In this document: piece by piece, positions 1 to 7,381 of the stretch
Layout: each line of letters opens with the position of its first letter
Numbering within the stretch: position 1 is the stretch's first letter
Assembly (NCBI GenBank): GCA_024635755.1
Contig: JAGXIF010000005.1
Location: 1-58,039, forward strand
DNA length: 58,039 bases
Reading direction: 5' to 3'
Origin: Halothiobacillus sp.
GTDB taxonomy: Bacteria > Pseudomonadota > Gammaproteobacteria > Halothiobacillales > Halothiobacillaceae
Notes under the pieces: model-generated
The model's database searches: none
Seen by the model: only the letters and a program-made list of their open reading frames with translations
What the model was told of the DNA's origin: nothing
Translations under genes and position numbers: made by a program

Positions 1-1
1 C

Positions 2-1150
2 GAGGAATCCGGGTTGCTGGCGGTGACCGTGATGGGTATTTGGTTGGCCAATATGCGTGGGGTGCCGCTCGACGACATCCTGCACTTCAAGGAAACCCTC
101 AGCCTTCTGTTCATCTCCGGGCTGTTCATCCTGCTCGCGGCACGCATCGATCCGACCACCCTCAGCCAGGTGGGCTTTGGCGCCTTGTTGGTGCTCGCGG
201 CCATCGTGTTCGTCGCCCAGCCGCTGAAGGTCTGGCTGTCGGCGATCGGCAGCGACCTGACCTGGCGCGAAAAGACCATGATTGCCTGGATTGGACCTCG
301 CGGTATCGTCGCCGCGGCCGTGTCGGGTCTGTTCGCACTTAAACTGGTCGATGAGGGGGTCAAGGGCGCCGAGGTGATCGTGCCGCTGACCTTCATCATC
401 ATCGTCGGTACCGTGGTGCTGGCCTCGTTGACCGCGCGGCCATTGGCCAAAGCCCTGGACATCGCCCTGCCAGAGGATCATGGCGTGCTGATCATTGGGG
501 CCAATCGCGTCACTCGGGAGATTGCCAAGGTATTGAAGAAACATGGCTTTCGCGTCGTGGTGGCCGACGGCAACTACAGCGAGATTCGTCAGGGACGCAT
601 GGACGGACTGGAAACCTATTACGGCAACCCCGTGTCCGAGGCAGCCGACCGCAAGCTCGACCTGGTCGGTATCGGTCAGATGTTCGCCATGTCGGCGCAG
701 TCGGAGATCAACAACCTCGCCGCGGTGCGTTACCGCCACGAGTTTGGCCAGTCGAACGTGTTCGTGCTGCAGACGCCGCAGGAAATCAGCGGGTCGGAAA
801 ACCAGCGCATCACCACCCAGTTCAATGCCCGCAGCCTGTTCCGCGAGGGGGTCTCGCTGGGGCACCTGTTCCGTCTGATGGAGGCCGGGGCCGAGGTCGT
901 CAGCACCCGCCTGACCGAGAACTTCGGTTACAGCGAGTACCTGGTGCATTACGAGGGGCGGGGTGAGTTGCTGTTCGGCATCATGCCCAACGGGAACCTT
1001 CGTCCCCTGAGCGAGGAGCCCAGTCAGCGCCCCGGCCCGGGGTGGGTCCTGATCGGCCTGTACGAACCCGCGCCCGGAAACGAACGCCCGCAGGCACGCG
1101 AACCACAGTCGGCCCCGGCTGGGCCGGGCGGCGAGCGCCTGCCGGGTTGA
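2..1150 (+). CDS. Na+/H+ antiporter (CPA1-like) with C-terminal nucleotide-binding domain, 5' partial
   Basis: The reading frame is open from the window edge, so the N-terminus and most of the transporter core are missing. The visible part begins with hydrophobic membrane helices. It includes a 'WIGPRGIVAAAVSGL' stretch, typical of the last helices of bacterial cation:proton antiporters, and a further helix near visible residues 120-140. After that comes a soluble Rossmann-like TrkA-N domain starting at 'HGVLIIGANRVTREIAKVL'. The last ~70 residues are a hydrophilic tail rich in Pro, Arg and Glu. The family exchanges Na+ or K+ for protons in the inner membrane, and the Rossmann domain is expected to sense nucleotides. 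Which cation is moved cannot be told from this fragment. A short hairpin terminator follows. Confidence 0.85.
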   Translation, partial: EESGLLAVTVMGIWLANMRGVPLDDILHFKETLSLLFISGLFILLAARIDPTTLSQVGFGALLVLAAIVFVAQPLKVWLSAIGSDLTWREKTMIAWIGPRGIVAAAVSGLFALKLVDEGVKGAEVIVPLTFIIIVGTVVLASLTARPLAKALDIALPEDHGVLIIGANRVTREIAKVLKKHGFRVVVADGNYSEIRQGRMDGLETYYGNPVSEAADRKLDLVGIGQMFAMSAQSEINNLAAVRYRHEFGQSNVFVLQTPQEISGSENQRITTQFNARSLFREGVSLGHLFRLMEAGAEVVSTRLTENFGYSEYLVHYEGRGELLFGIMPNGNLRPLSEEPSQRPGPGWVLIGLYEPAPGNERPQAREPQSAPAGPGGERLPG

Positions 1151-1188
1151 TGGTCAGCTGGCTTGGTTGCGGCATGCCGGCCGGGTTG

Positions 1189-1208
1189 CCGTCCTCCGAC
1201 GGTTTTTT
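1189..1208 (+). terminator. Rho-independent terminator after the antiporter gene
   Basis: A five-pair stem CCGTC/GACGG closes a CTCC loop and is followed directly by six T residues. It lies 39 bases after the antiporter stop codon. The stem is short, so efficiency may be modest. Confidence 0.6.
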
Positions 1209-1283
1209 CGTGGCTCGACAGGGGGATAGCCTTCGGGGCGCGGCAGGGCGTGAAATTTTTTCGTTATCTGCCGCGAACAGGGG

Positions 1284-1311
1284 TTGCGTCAGGGGTCGGG
1301 GTTTGTATAAT
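1284..1311 (+). promoter_or_regulatory. tRNA operon promoter with GC-rich discriminator
   Basis: TTGCGT (1284-1289) is separated by 16 bases from a perfect TATAAT (1306-1311). This is followed immediately by GCGCGC, a GC-rich discriminator typical of stable-RNA promoters that are inhibited by ppGpp and DksA. It sits about 45 bases before the first mature tRNA. Promoter elements are seen; stringent control is inferred from the family pattern. Confidence 0.7.
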
Positions 1312-1356
1312 GCGCGCTCTAGCAAACGACGTCGAGCGATCGGCGTCGTGAGATGC

Positions 1357-1432
1357 GCGGGAATAGCTCAGCTGGTAGAGCACAACCTTGCCAAGGTTGG
1401 GGTCGCGAGTTCGAATCTCGTTTCCCGCTCCA
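1357..1432 (+). tRNA. tRNA-Gly (GCC anticodon)
   Basis: A 76-base cloverleaf with encoded CCA. The acceptor arm GCGGGAA pairs with TTCCCGC. The D arm contains AGCTCAGCTGGTAGAGC, the anticodon loop is TTGCCAA (GCC), and the T loop is TTCGAAT. It is the first of three closely spaced tRNAs that appear to be co-transcribed. Confidence 0.97.
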
Positions 1433-1435
1433 GTC

Positions 1436-1511
1436 GGGTGGTTAGCTCAGTTGGTAGAGCGGAGCCCTTACAAGGCTTAGGTCGGGAGTTCGAGCCTCTC
1501 ACCACCCACCA
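1436..1511 (+). tRNA. tRNA-Val (TAC anticodon)
   Basis: A 76-base tRNA with encoded CCA. The acceptor arm GGGTGGT pairs with ACCACCC, the D arm is standard, the anticodon loop is CTTACAA (TAC) and the T loop is TTCGAGC. Only three bases separate it from the preceding tRNA-Gly, so both must be cut from one precursor. Confidence 0.97.
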
Positions 1512-1522
1512 TCATCTCAAAA

Positions 1523-1599
1523 GCAGCGGTAGTTCAGTTGGTTAGAATGCCGGCCTGTCACGCCGGAGGTCGCGGGTTCGAGTCCCGTCCGCTGCGCCA
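1523..1599 (+). tRNA. tRNA-Asp (GTC anticodon)
   Basis: A 77-base tRNA with encoded CCA. The acceptor arm GCAGCGG pairs with CCGCTGC, the anticodon loop is CTGTCAC (GTC) and the T loop is TTCGAGT. It is the last gene of the Gly-Val-Asp operon, and a hairpin terminator starts eight bases after its CCA end. Confidence 0.97.
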
Positions 1600-1606
1600 C
1601 ATCCCG

Positions 1607-1634
1607 AAAGGCCCGCCCTAACAGGCGGGCCTTT
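1607..1634. terminator. Hairpin terminator shared by the tRNA operon and the convergent methyltransferase-like gene
   Basis: A perfect 11-pair stem AAAGGCCCGCC / GGCGGGCCTTT encloses a six-base loop. Because the arms carry A and T runs at their outer ends, the structure can work in both directions. It would end the tRNA transcript and the minus-strand gene that stops at 1688. Confidence 0.75.
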
Positions 1635-1687
1635 CCTCGTTCTGGGGCATGGCGCCTGTTGCCGCCCGACTGAGGTGAGGGCTTCGG

Positions 1688-2458
1688 TCAGGGACGAAGG
1701 CGCTGGCCGCGCAGCGGTTGCAGCCACTGCCAAGCCTCCGCCTGGGCGCGACGAAGGGGTCGGGGCGCGGCCGTGACCCGCTTGAGACCGGCCTCCAGGT
1801 CGGCCGGCTGCCAGGCCTCCCGGCGGTAGATCAGCACGCTGTTCATGCGCTCCGGGACATGGGCGACGAGCGCGTCGTGGTGGAGATGGGCGGCGAACTG
1901 ACGATGGATGTCCACCACGGCGGCCATGGTGTTGCGCCAGACGTTCAGGCAGACGATGCCGCCGACGTCGAGACGTTCGACCAATCGGTCGACGGTGGCG
2001 TCCGGCAGGCGAGTCATGCCGTCCTGGTCGAACAGGTCGATCAGCAGGATGTCGACCTTGTCGGGCCAAGGCGGTTGCCAGTCCGGCTGGCAGATGTCCG
2101 CGAAATCGATGGCCAGCCGCGGGTGGCTGCGATCCAGGGCGAAATGGCGTGCCGCGAGCTCGCCGAGCGCCTCACGCAGGTCGACGGCGTGAATGCTAGA
2201 CTCGGTATGTTCGAGAAGAAATTTCGCCATGGCGCCCCCGCCCAGGCCCAGCAGGCCGATGCGTGCCGGATTCGGCAGAAGCGCCAAGGGGAGGGTCATG
2301 GCCCGGTAGTAGGCAAAGCTCAGTCGTTCCGGCGCCTTGGGGCGCCACGCCGACTGGGCGGTGTGGTTGCCGAAGTGCAGCGCCACCTCGCCGCCCTGCG
2401 CGGTCACCTCCAGTGGCCCCCAGGCGTCCTCTCGGCGTTCCAGTAGGCGTTCTCTCAT
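1688..2458 (-). CDS. Spermidine synthase-like (class I methyltransferase fold) protein
   Basis: The 256-residue protein has the fold of spermidine synthases. A glycine-rich nucleoside-binding loop 'IGLLGLGGGAMAKFLLEH' lies near residues 67-84, an acidic 'IHAVDLREAL' strand follows, and 'VDILLIDLFDQDGM' marks the region where true SpeE proteins place a catalytic Asp. The GGGDGG motif of authentic putrescine aminopropyltransferases is not preserved. No speD lies nearby. It may therefore use another amine acceptor or another SAM-derived donor. The gene is single, faces the tRNA operon, and diverges from the exported-protein gene at 2560. Confidence 0.75.
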   Translation of the reverse strand: MRERLLERREDAWGPLEVTAQGGEVALHFGNHTAQSAWRPKAPERLSFAYYRAMTLPLALLPNPARIGLLGLGGGAMAKFLLEHTESSIHAVDLREALGELAARHFALDRSHPRLAIDFADICQPDWQPPWPDKVDILLIDLFDQDGMTRLPDATVDRLVERLDVGGIVCLNVWRNTMAAVVDIHRQFAAHLHHDALVAHVPERMNSVLIYRREAWQPADLEAGLKRVTAAPRPLRRAQAEAWQWLQPLRGQRLRP

Positions 2459-2559
2459 GCGGCCCCCGCGCCAGAGGGGCGGCGAACTTTGAATGATGGT
2501 GGGGGTCTGTTTGGAGACATGCCGAAAGTCACGCGATTAACCTGTTCGAGGGAAAATAG

Positions 2560-3528
2560 ATGTTTGCGAACCAGTGGGGCGTAACCCCGAGGATGACGGC
2601 CATTATCGGTCATCTGGCTAGGGCTTGCATGGCCGGCCTCCTTGTCGCGGTGGCGGGGCTGTCGCAGGCTGCGGAGTTCGGCGTCGGCGAGAAGGTATTT
2701 GTGCCGATGTTTGCCGACAACCCCGAACTCGATGGCTATGCCGAGGGCTTTGTCGAAGCGATCCACGAGGACGGTACGCTTTCGCTCGAGATCGACAAGG
2801 TCGTTAGCGGCGAGGGCAAGACCCTCAGCGGGACCTGTCATCCGTCGGGCGGCTCGCCGCTGGCCGGGGCGCGGATCGTTTCCGACGAGCCGAACCGGCT
2901 GGTGGTCGAGCAACGCCTGGATGCCGATAAGGTGATGCCCTACCGCGAAGGCAGCCAGCTCTACCTGGAGCGGGAAAACCTGAGCATTGCCTATCTCAAG
3001 TATCTGGGCAGTGGCATGGGGGTGACGCCGGATCGCCTTGATGTCGCCATCCGGCGGGCACGGAACGTCGGTCTGCCCAAGATGGTGACCGCCATGGAGA
3101 TCGCCAAAATGCAGGTGGTTTCCACGCAGGGGCGTGGCTTTCCCGTGCCGGCCTCGCGTGCGCTGCAGAAGGCCGCGCCCATGCTCAATGAGGTGGCCGA
3201 AAAGCTCGAGGCTTACCCCGGAGCAGTCCAGGAATCCGCCCGCATGCTGGGGGGCACCAAGCCGGGAACCCGGGAGGACCCGCTCCCGGCGGTGATCGCC
3301 CGCCTGCACGAGATACTCGAGGACCAACTGGGTGACCTCGAGGCGGCCAGTGCCGGTCCGCGCGGATCCGCCCACTTCAGCAGCGACGAGTTGCTGGCCA
3401 TCTACACTGGCTGGTACCGGGTGATGACGGCCAACGACACCGTGGCGTTCCAGAATGCCGACGTGGCGTTCTACCGTGAACGGGCACAGCAGGCGATCGC
3501 GAACGGCGAGTGGCCCGCCCTGCTGTAA
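2560..3528 (+). CDS. Exported protein of unknown function
   Basis: I do not recognise this 322-residue protein. A GAGGG ribosome-binding site about eight bases upstream supports the start at 2560; an in-frame ATG at 2593 is possible but lacks one. A hydrophobic segment (residues ~20-36) ending in 'GLSQAAEF' looks like a cleavable signal peptide, so the mature protein is probably periplasmic. Residues ~40-110 look like a small beta-rich domain ('FGVGEKVFVPMF', 'YAEGFVEAIHEDGTLSLEI') resembling SH3/Tudor-like modules. The rest is mostly helical and ends in 'YTGWYRVMTANDTVAF'. It is monocistronic and closed by a strong hairpin terminator. Confidence 0.7.
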   Translation: MFANQWGVTPRMTAIIGHLARACMAGLLVAVAGLSQAAEFGVGEKVFVPMFADNPELDGYAEGFVEAIHEDGTLSLEIDKVVSGEGKTLSGTCHPSGGSPLAGARIVSDEPNRLVVEQRLDADKVMPYREGSQLYLERENLSIAYLKYLGSGMGVTPDRLDVAIRRARNVGLPKMVTAMEIAKMQVVSTQGRGFPVPASRALQKAAPMLNEVAEKLEAYPGAVQESARMLGGTKPGTREDPLPAVIARLHEILEDQLGDLEAASAGPRGSAHFSSDELLAIYTGWYRVMTANDTVAFQNADVAFYRERAQQAIANGEWPALL

Positions 3529-3559
3529 TTGCCTCCCCCGCCTGGTCCTGTCACCACGA

Positions 3560-3595
3560 AAAACGCCCGAGACCGGCGAAGGTCTCGGGCGTTTT
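3560..3595. terminator. Bidirectional Rho-independent terminator
   Basis: A perfect 15-pair stem AAAACGCCCGAGACC / GGTCTCGGGCGTTTT with loop GGCGAA. It separates the plus-strand exported-protein gene (stop 3528) from the convergent dksA-to-DUF1244 operon (last stop 3613). It has the U-tract symmetry needed to end both transcripts. Confidence 0.9.
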
Positions 3596-3612
3596 CTCGT
3601 CGGTGGGGCCGA

Positions 3613-3864
3613 TCACTTCTGATAGCGCCGCTTCCACTCCTCGTAGGGCATGCCGTAGACGTGCTCGCGCGCTTCGGTGTCCGCCACCTCGATGCCCTGC
3701 TTCTCCGCCTCTTCACGCAGCCAGCGCGACAGGCAGTTGCGGCAGAATCCCGACAGGTTCATCAGGTCGATGTTCTGCACGTCGGTCCGCTCCTGCAGGT
3801 GGGCGACCAGCCGGCGGAAGGCGGCGGCCTCGATCTGGTCGCGGTTGCTGGGGTCGATGGCCAT
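3613..3864 (-). CDS. DUF1244 family small protein
   Basis: An 83-residue protein whose full length matches the DUF1244 family of proteobacteria. The family hallmark 'GFCRNCLSRWLREEAE' contains a CxxC pair (Cys near residues 46 and 49), followed by 'YGMPYEEWKRRYQK' at the C-terminus. No enzymatic role is known to me. The gene is the last of a minus-strand operon and lies 22 bases after the BolA-like gene. The CxxC pair beside a BolA protein suggests a role in thiol or Fe-S chemistry, which is inference only. Confidence 0.85.
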   Translation of the reverse strand: MAIDPSNRDQIEAAAFRRLVAHLQERTDVQNIDLMNLSGFCRNCLSRWLREEAEKQGIEVADTEAREHVYGMPYEEWKRRYQK

Positions 3865-3886
3865 GCTGGACTGTCCTCCTGGCGGC

Positions 3887-4111
3887 TCAGTGATCGGGTG
3901 TGCGCGTGTCGTAGGTCACTGCATGCAGTTCGCCGGATTCGAGTGCCGGCTTGAGGATGCGGTTGAGCATCTGGTGTTGCTGCAGCAGGGACTTGCCGGT
4001 AAAGGCGCTGCTGGTGACGGCAATGCGGAAATTGCAGCCTTCGCCGTCCGGGCGCACGTTGGCGTCGGGCAGTTCGGCCTGGATCAGATCGATGATCTCG
4101 TTATCGGTCAT
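3887..4111 (-). CDS. ibaG: BolA-like protein (IbaG type)
   Basis: A 74-residue single-domain BolA/IbaG protein. The fold signature 'RPDGEGCNFRIAVTSSAF' and the helix 'GKSLLQQHQMLNRILKP' are in the expected places, and length matches the family. BolA proteins partner with monothiol glutaredoxins and bridge 2Fe-2S clusters. IbaG-type members are the short paralogues. Here the usual conserved His of the C-terminal part is replaced by a 'LHAVTYDTRTPDH' tail that still carries His. It lies between rnd (24-base gap) and DUF1244 in one operon. Assignment to IbaG rather than BolA rests on the short length. Confidence 0.8.
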   Translation of the reverse strand: MTDNEIIDLIQAELPDANVRPDGEGCNFRIAVTSSAFTGKSLLQQHQMLNRILKPALESGELHAVTYDTRTPDH

Positions 4112-4135
4112 CTGCGGAGGGTCCTCCGGTCGTCT

Positions 4136-5311
4136 TCAGGGGGTGGCTGGAGTGTCTAGATCCTGCAGCACCGGGGCTAGCAATTGGGCGCGCCAGCCCT
4201 GGGTGAGTCGTGAGGGCCGATCCGGGTTGGCCAGGTGATGTTTCAGCTCCGCGCTGGTGGCCAGGCGCGACGGGCTGATCGAGTCCCGAGTGGCGATTCC
4301 TGCCAGTCGTTTCTGTGCGGATTTTAACAGGTCACGTTGTGCCGGCGGCAGGCTGGGCGGACGCGGCAGGGAAGGCCACTGGGCCGATGGACGGTTGAGC
4401 GCATCGGCAATCTCCGCGGCCAGCGTGCGCAACCGTTTGACACGCGCTGGGGCGTCCCCGCTCAGCGGCCCCTTCCGGGGAGTCGCCAGGGGGGTGATGT
4501 CCTCGGCCGTGACCGGGCGGGGCAGGCGGGTGATCGCTCGCGAGATGGCATGGGCGATGTCCAGCAGTGCCTGGTCGCCCCACACCCACCTCCGCGGCAG
4601 GTTGCGCTCGCGGGCCATCGCCTCGCGGTGGGCGGCCAGGACCTTCAGCGCCGCCAGCCCGGCCCGGTTGAGCGTCTGCAGGCCTCGGACCTTCTGCCAG
4701 CGGCTATCGTCGCGGGGGGCGAAGCGATCCGGCTGGCGTTGTCGCTCGGTTTCCTCGGCCATCCAGTCGATCCGCCCGGCCTTTGTCAGTCGGTCGTGGA
4801 GCAGCGGGTAGAGCCGTTGCAACTGCACGACGTCTTGCACGGCATAGTTGTACTGGGCGTCGGAGAGGGGGCGGGCAAGCCAGTCGCTGCGTGTTTCCGC
4901 CTTGTCGAGCGTGACGTCGAGCAGGGCTTCGGTCAGCGCCGAATAACTCATCTGGGCGCCGATGCCGAGCAGTTCGGTGGCGATCTGTGTGTCGAAGATC
5001 CGTTGCGGCAGGCGTCCGGCCGCCGACAGGATGAGATCGAGATCCTGGTCGCCGGCATGCATGACGACCGCCCCTTTCGCCGTCACGATCTGTTCCCAGA
5101 CCGGCGCCAGGTCGAGCCCGCTCAGGGGGTCGATCAGCCAGACGGCCTCGTTGGTGGCGACCTGCAGCAGGGCCAGTTGGGGGTAGTAGGTGCGTTCGCG
5201 GAAGAACTCGGTGTCCAGGGCGAGAAAGTCGGCCGAGGCAAGGGCCTCGAGCAAGGGCGGTACTTGCTCCGGCCGGGTGATCAGGTAGACGGGGGGCGTT
5301 GCCTGGCTCAT
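4136..5311 (-). CDS. rnd: Ribonuclease D
   Basis: A 391-residue 3'-5' exoribonuclease that trims tRNA 3' ends. The N-terminal DEDD exonuclease domain shows ExoI 'FLALDTEFFRERTYYPQLAL', ExoII around 'MHAGDQDLDLIL' and ExoIII 'YAVQDVVQLQRLYPLL' with the DEDDy tyrosine. A C-terminal HRDC-like helical region follows, including 'LAAHREAMARERNLPRRWV'. The start at 5311 (protein beginning MSQATPPV) is chosen because the open frame upstream runs into the ppi gene and encodes low-complexity Arg/Pro/Ser sequence. The gene sits 34 bases behind ppi, and the tRNA operon it could serve lies in the same window. Confidence 0.92.
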   Translation of the reverse strand: MSQATPPVYLITRPEQVPPLLEALASADFLALDTEFFRERTYYPQLALLQVATNEAVWLIDPLSGLDLAPVWEQIVTAKGAVVMHAGDQDLDLILSAAGRLPQRIFDTQIATELLGIGAQMSYSALTEALLDVTLDKAETRSDWLARPLSDAQYNYAVQDVVQLQRLYPLLHDRLTKAGRIDWMAEETERQRQPDRFAPRDDSRWQKVRGLQTLNRAGLAALKVLAAHREAMARERNLPRRWVWGDQALLDIAHAISRAITRLPRPVTAEDITPLATPRKGPLSGDAPARVKRLRTLAAEIADALNRPSAQWPSLPRPPSLPPAQRDLLKSAQKRLAGIATRDSISPSRLATSAELKHHLANPDRPSRLTQGWRAQLLAPVLQDLDTPATP

Positions 5312-5345
5312 GCGCCACCCTGTTCCAGCCGACCACCCATGCCGG

Positions 5346-5942
5346 TCAATCTGCTGCCGTGTCGAGGAGCGTGGCCGACTCGATAAGAACGGTCTCGCGT
5401 GGCACGTCCTGCCGCAAGGGGCCGGCGGGACCGGTGGGCATGCTCGCGATGCGATCGAGCGTATCCATCCCCTCGGCCACCTCGCCGAAGACGGTGTAGC
5501 CGGCACCGGCGGCGCTGCTGTCGCGGCGATTGAGGAAGTCGTTGTCGACCAGGTTGATGAAGAACTGGGACGTGGCCGAGTCGGGGTCCGCGGTGCGTGC
5601 CATGGCGATCGTGCCGCGATGATTCGCCAAGCCGTTGTCGGCCTCGTTGATCACGGCCGCCCGGGTGGGTTTTTGCTGGAAGTCCGCGGTGAAGCCGCCT
5701 GCCTGGGCCATGAAGCCCGGGATGACACGATGGAAGATCGTTCCCTCGTAGAAGCCGTCGCGAACGTAGCCGAGGAAATTCTCGACCGTCCTGGGGGCCT
5801 GCTCGTCGAATAGTTCGACCACGATGGCGCCATGGCTGGTCTCCAGGCGAACCTCCGGCCCGGCCTGAACCATTTGGGCGCCGAACAGTGCCAGACTGGC
5901 CATCACCAGACCGGCCAGGGCGTGCGGCAGCCTGTCACTCAT
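5346..5942 (-). CDS. ppiA: Periplasmic peptidyl-prolyl cis-trans isomerase (cyclophilin type)
   Basis: A 198-residue cyclophilin. A signal peptide covers residues 1-27, ending 'AQMVQAGPEV', so the enzyme is expected in the periplasm. The catalytic core is well preserved: 'FHRVIPGFMAQAGGF' (catalytic Arg), 'GTIAMARTADPDSATSQFFI' (substrate pocket Gln/Phe) and 'GYTVFGEV'. It speeds proline isomerisation during folding of exported proteins. The start overlaps the end of dksA by eight bases, showing translational coupling. The symbol follows the periplasmic E. coli paralogue. Confidence 0.88.
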   Translation of the reverse strand: MSDRLPHALAGLVMASLALFGAQMVQAGPEVRLETSHGAIVVELFDEQAPRTVENFLGYVRDGFYEGTIFHRVIPGFMAQAGGFTADFQQKPTRAAVINEADNGLANHRGTIAMARTADPDSATSQFFINLVDNDFLNRRDSSAAGAGYTVFGEVAEGMDTLDRIASMPTGPAGPLRQDVPRETVLIESATLLDTAAD

Positions 5943-6351
5943 CGCGGTGGACCCGCTCCAAGCGCTCGTGGCGTTCCTGTGCCTCGATGGTCAACGTGGC
6001 GATCGGGCGGGCCTCCAGACGCCTGAGACCAATCTCGTCACCGGTCTCCTCGCAGAAGCCGTAGTCGCCGTCGTTCATGCGCTTGAGTGCCTTGTCGATC
6101 TTGTTGATTAGCTTGCGGTAACGATCCCGGGTGCGCAGTTCGAGCGCGGCATCTGATTCCAGAGAGGCCCGGTCGTTGATGTCCGGCTCCTGCCAATTCT
6201 CCTCGCGCAGGTGGTTGATGGTGGAATCCGATTCCCTCATCAACTGCTCGCGCCAGGTCAGGAGCTTTTGCCGGAAGTACTCCAGCTGCATCGGGTTCAT
6301 GTATTCCTCATCTTCTGAGGGCTTATAGCCTTCCGGAAGTTCAACTGCCAT
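5935..6351 (-). CDS. dksA: RNA polymerase-binding transcription factor DksA, zinc-site variant
   Basis: A 138-residue DksA with the coiled coil and the tip motif DxxDxA ('DINDRASLESD', Asp57, Asp60, Ala62) that enters the RNA polymerase secondary channel. It works with ppGpp to repress stable-RNA promoters and activate biosynthetic ones. The globular domain keeps 'EIGLRRLEARPIATL' but only the first of the four zinc cysteines (Cys100). The others are Thr103, Thr121 and Ala124. The protein therefore cannot hold the classical zinc and resembles the cysteine-poor DksA group. It leads the operon dksA-ppi-rnd-ibaG-DUF1244. Confidence 0.93.
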   Translation of the reverse strand: MAVELPEGYKPSEDEEYMNPMQLEYFRQKLLTWREQLMRESDSTINHLREENWQEPDINDRASLESDAALELRTRDRYRKLINKIDKALKRMNDGDYGFCEETGDEIGLRRLEARPIATLTIEAQERHERLERVHRDE

Positions 6352-6495
6352 GTTTATCTACCACCTCTGCCCGAGCAGACGCTGAAAAGTGAAAGTCATT
6401 ACGCCGACAACGACTTGCGGCGGGATCGGTGACGACCCGCTGCGAGCGCCGACTGCCTCGCCAAGCGGCACCTGACCGTCGCCGGGCGACGGGCA

Positions 6496-6524
6496 AGTAT
6501 AGGGGTGGGGGGTGTCGAGCGCAA
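6496..6524 (-). promoter_or_regulatory. Candidate sigma-70 promoter of the dksA operon
   Basis: On the minus strand TTGCGC (6524-6519) is spaced 17 bases from TATACT (6501-6496). This predicts an untranslated leader of roughly 140 bases before the dksA start at 6351. No other convincing promoter was seen in the tonB-dksA gap. The assignment rests on consensus match only. Confidence 0.55.
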
Positions 6525-6555
6525 CGCCCGGCGGATGCCCCCTGAGGACGGCCGG

Positions 6556-7344
6556 TCAAGGACTTGTCCGCGCTTCTGGCGCTTCGTTGCGCAGTTGTCG
6601 TTCGCTGGTGAAGACCCAGGTGCGGGTGATGACCAGTCGGTCGCGTTTTTCGGCCAGCTCGGCCGGGAACGGCGGGTAGGGGGCGGCCGCTTGGAGCAGG
6701 TTGCGGGCGGCATTGTCCAGGGTCGCGTTGCCCGAGGAGCGGCGGATGGCCAGGTTGAGCACGTGCCCGCGTTCGCCGACCGTGACCTCCAGAATGATCT
6801 GCCCGGAGATGTTCCGCTGCACCAGTGCCTGAGGATAGTGATGGTTGCCGTAGACCTCGACCTGGCGTTTCCACTCGGCCAGGTAGCGGCCCTCCGGCCC
6901 GCCCAGGGTTCGGCTGGTGACGTAGCCGGTGCGCAGCGCGGTATTGACCTGTTCGTACAGCTGGTCGATGCGGTCCTGCGTGGGGGTGGGGCGGTTCGCA
7001 TCGGTAGCGGCCCAGGCCCCCTTGGGCTGCCGGCCCTGGCCCTCGTCGAGGGTGCTGTCGCTGGCGGCGTCTGCGCCGGCCTGCGCGGCGGTCCGCGTCT
7101 GGGTGGGCATGTGCTCGGTCCTGGGATCGAGTTGCTCGCCGGAATCCCGGTTTTGCTCCTCCCGTGGCGCATCCAGGGTGATCTCGATGACCGGCGCGGG
7201 GTCTTTCTCGGGGCGAGATATCTCCACCAGCAGGAAGACCAGGTGCAGCCCGATGGCCAGCCCGATGGCCAGCTTGAGCGGGCGTCCTGTGCTTAGCGAA
7301 CTGTGCGGTGATTCCGCCGCCATGGCTGTCGTCGGTCCGTCCAT
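6556..7344 (-). CDS. tonB: TonB family energy-transducing protein
   Basis: A 262-residue TonB. It has a single N-terminal membrane anchor ('LAIGLAIGLHLVFLLVEI', residues ~24-41), a periplasmic spacer and a C-terminal TonB domain beginning near residue 160 ('EVYGNHHYPQAL', 'GQIILEVTVGERGHVLNLAI'). The spacer is short and not Pro/Lys-rich, unlike E. coli TonB. An AAGGAA site five bases before 7344 supports the start. It couples proton motive force from ExbBD (not in window) to outer-membrane receptors, two of which lie at 22.6 and 28 kb. It is the last gene of gshA-gshB-apbE-tonB. Confidence 0.88.
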   Translation of the reverse strand: MDGPTTAMAAESPHSSLSTGRPLKLAIGLAIGLHLVFLLVEISRPEKDPAPVIEITLDAPREEQNRDSGEQLDPRTEHMPTQTRTAAQAGADAASDSTLDEGQGRQPKGAWAATDANRPTPTQDRIDQLYEQVNTALRTGYVTSRTLGGPEGRYLAEWKRQVEVYGNHHYPQALVQRNISGQIILEVTVGERGHVLNLAIRRSSGNATLDNAARNLLQAAAPYPPFPAELAEKRDRLVITRTWVFTSERQLRNEAPEARTSP

Positions 7345-7381
7345 TTGTTCCTTGTGCGATGGGGCTGGGGCGATTGTTCGG

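Noticed and set aside
5312..5506. Longer N-terminus for RNase D
   Set aside because: The extra 65 codons overlap the end of ppi and give Arg/Pro/Ser-rich sequence with no homology; ATG 5311 fits the family start.
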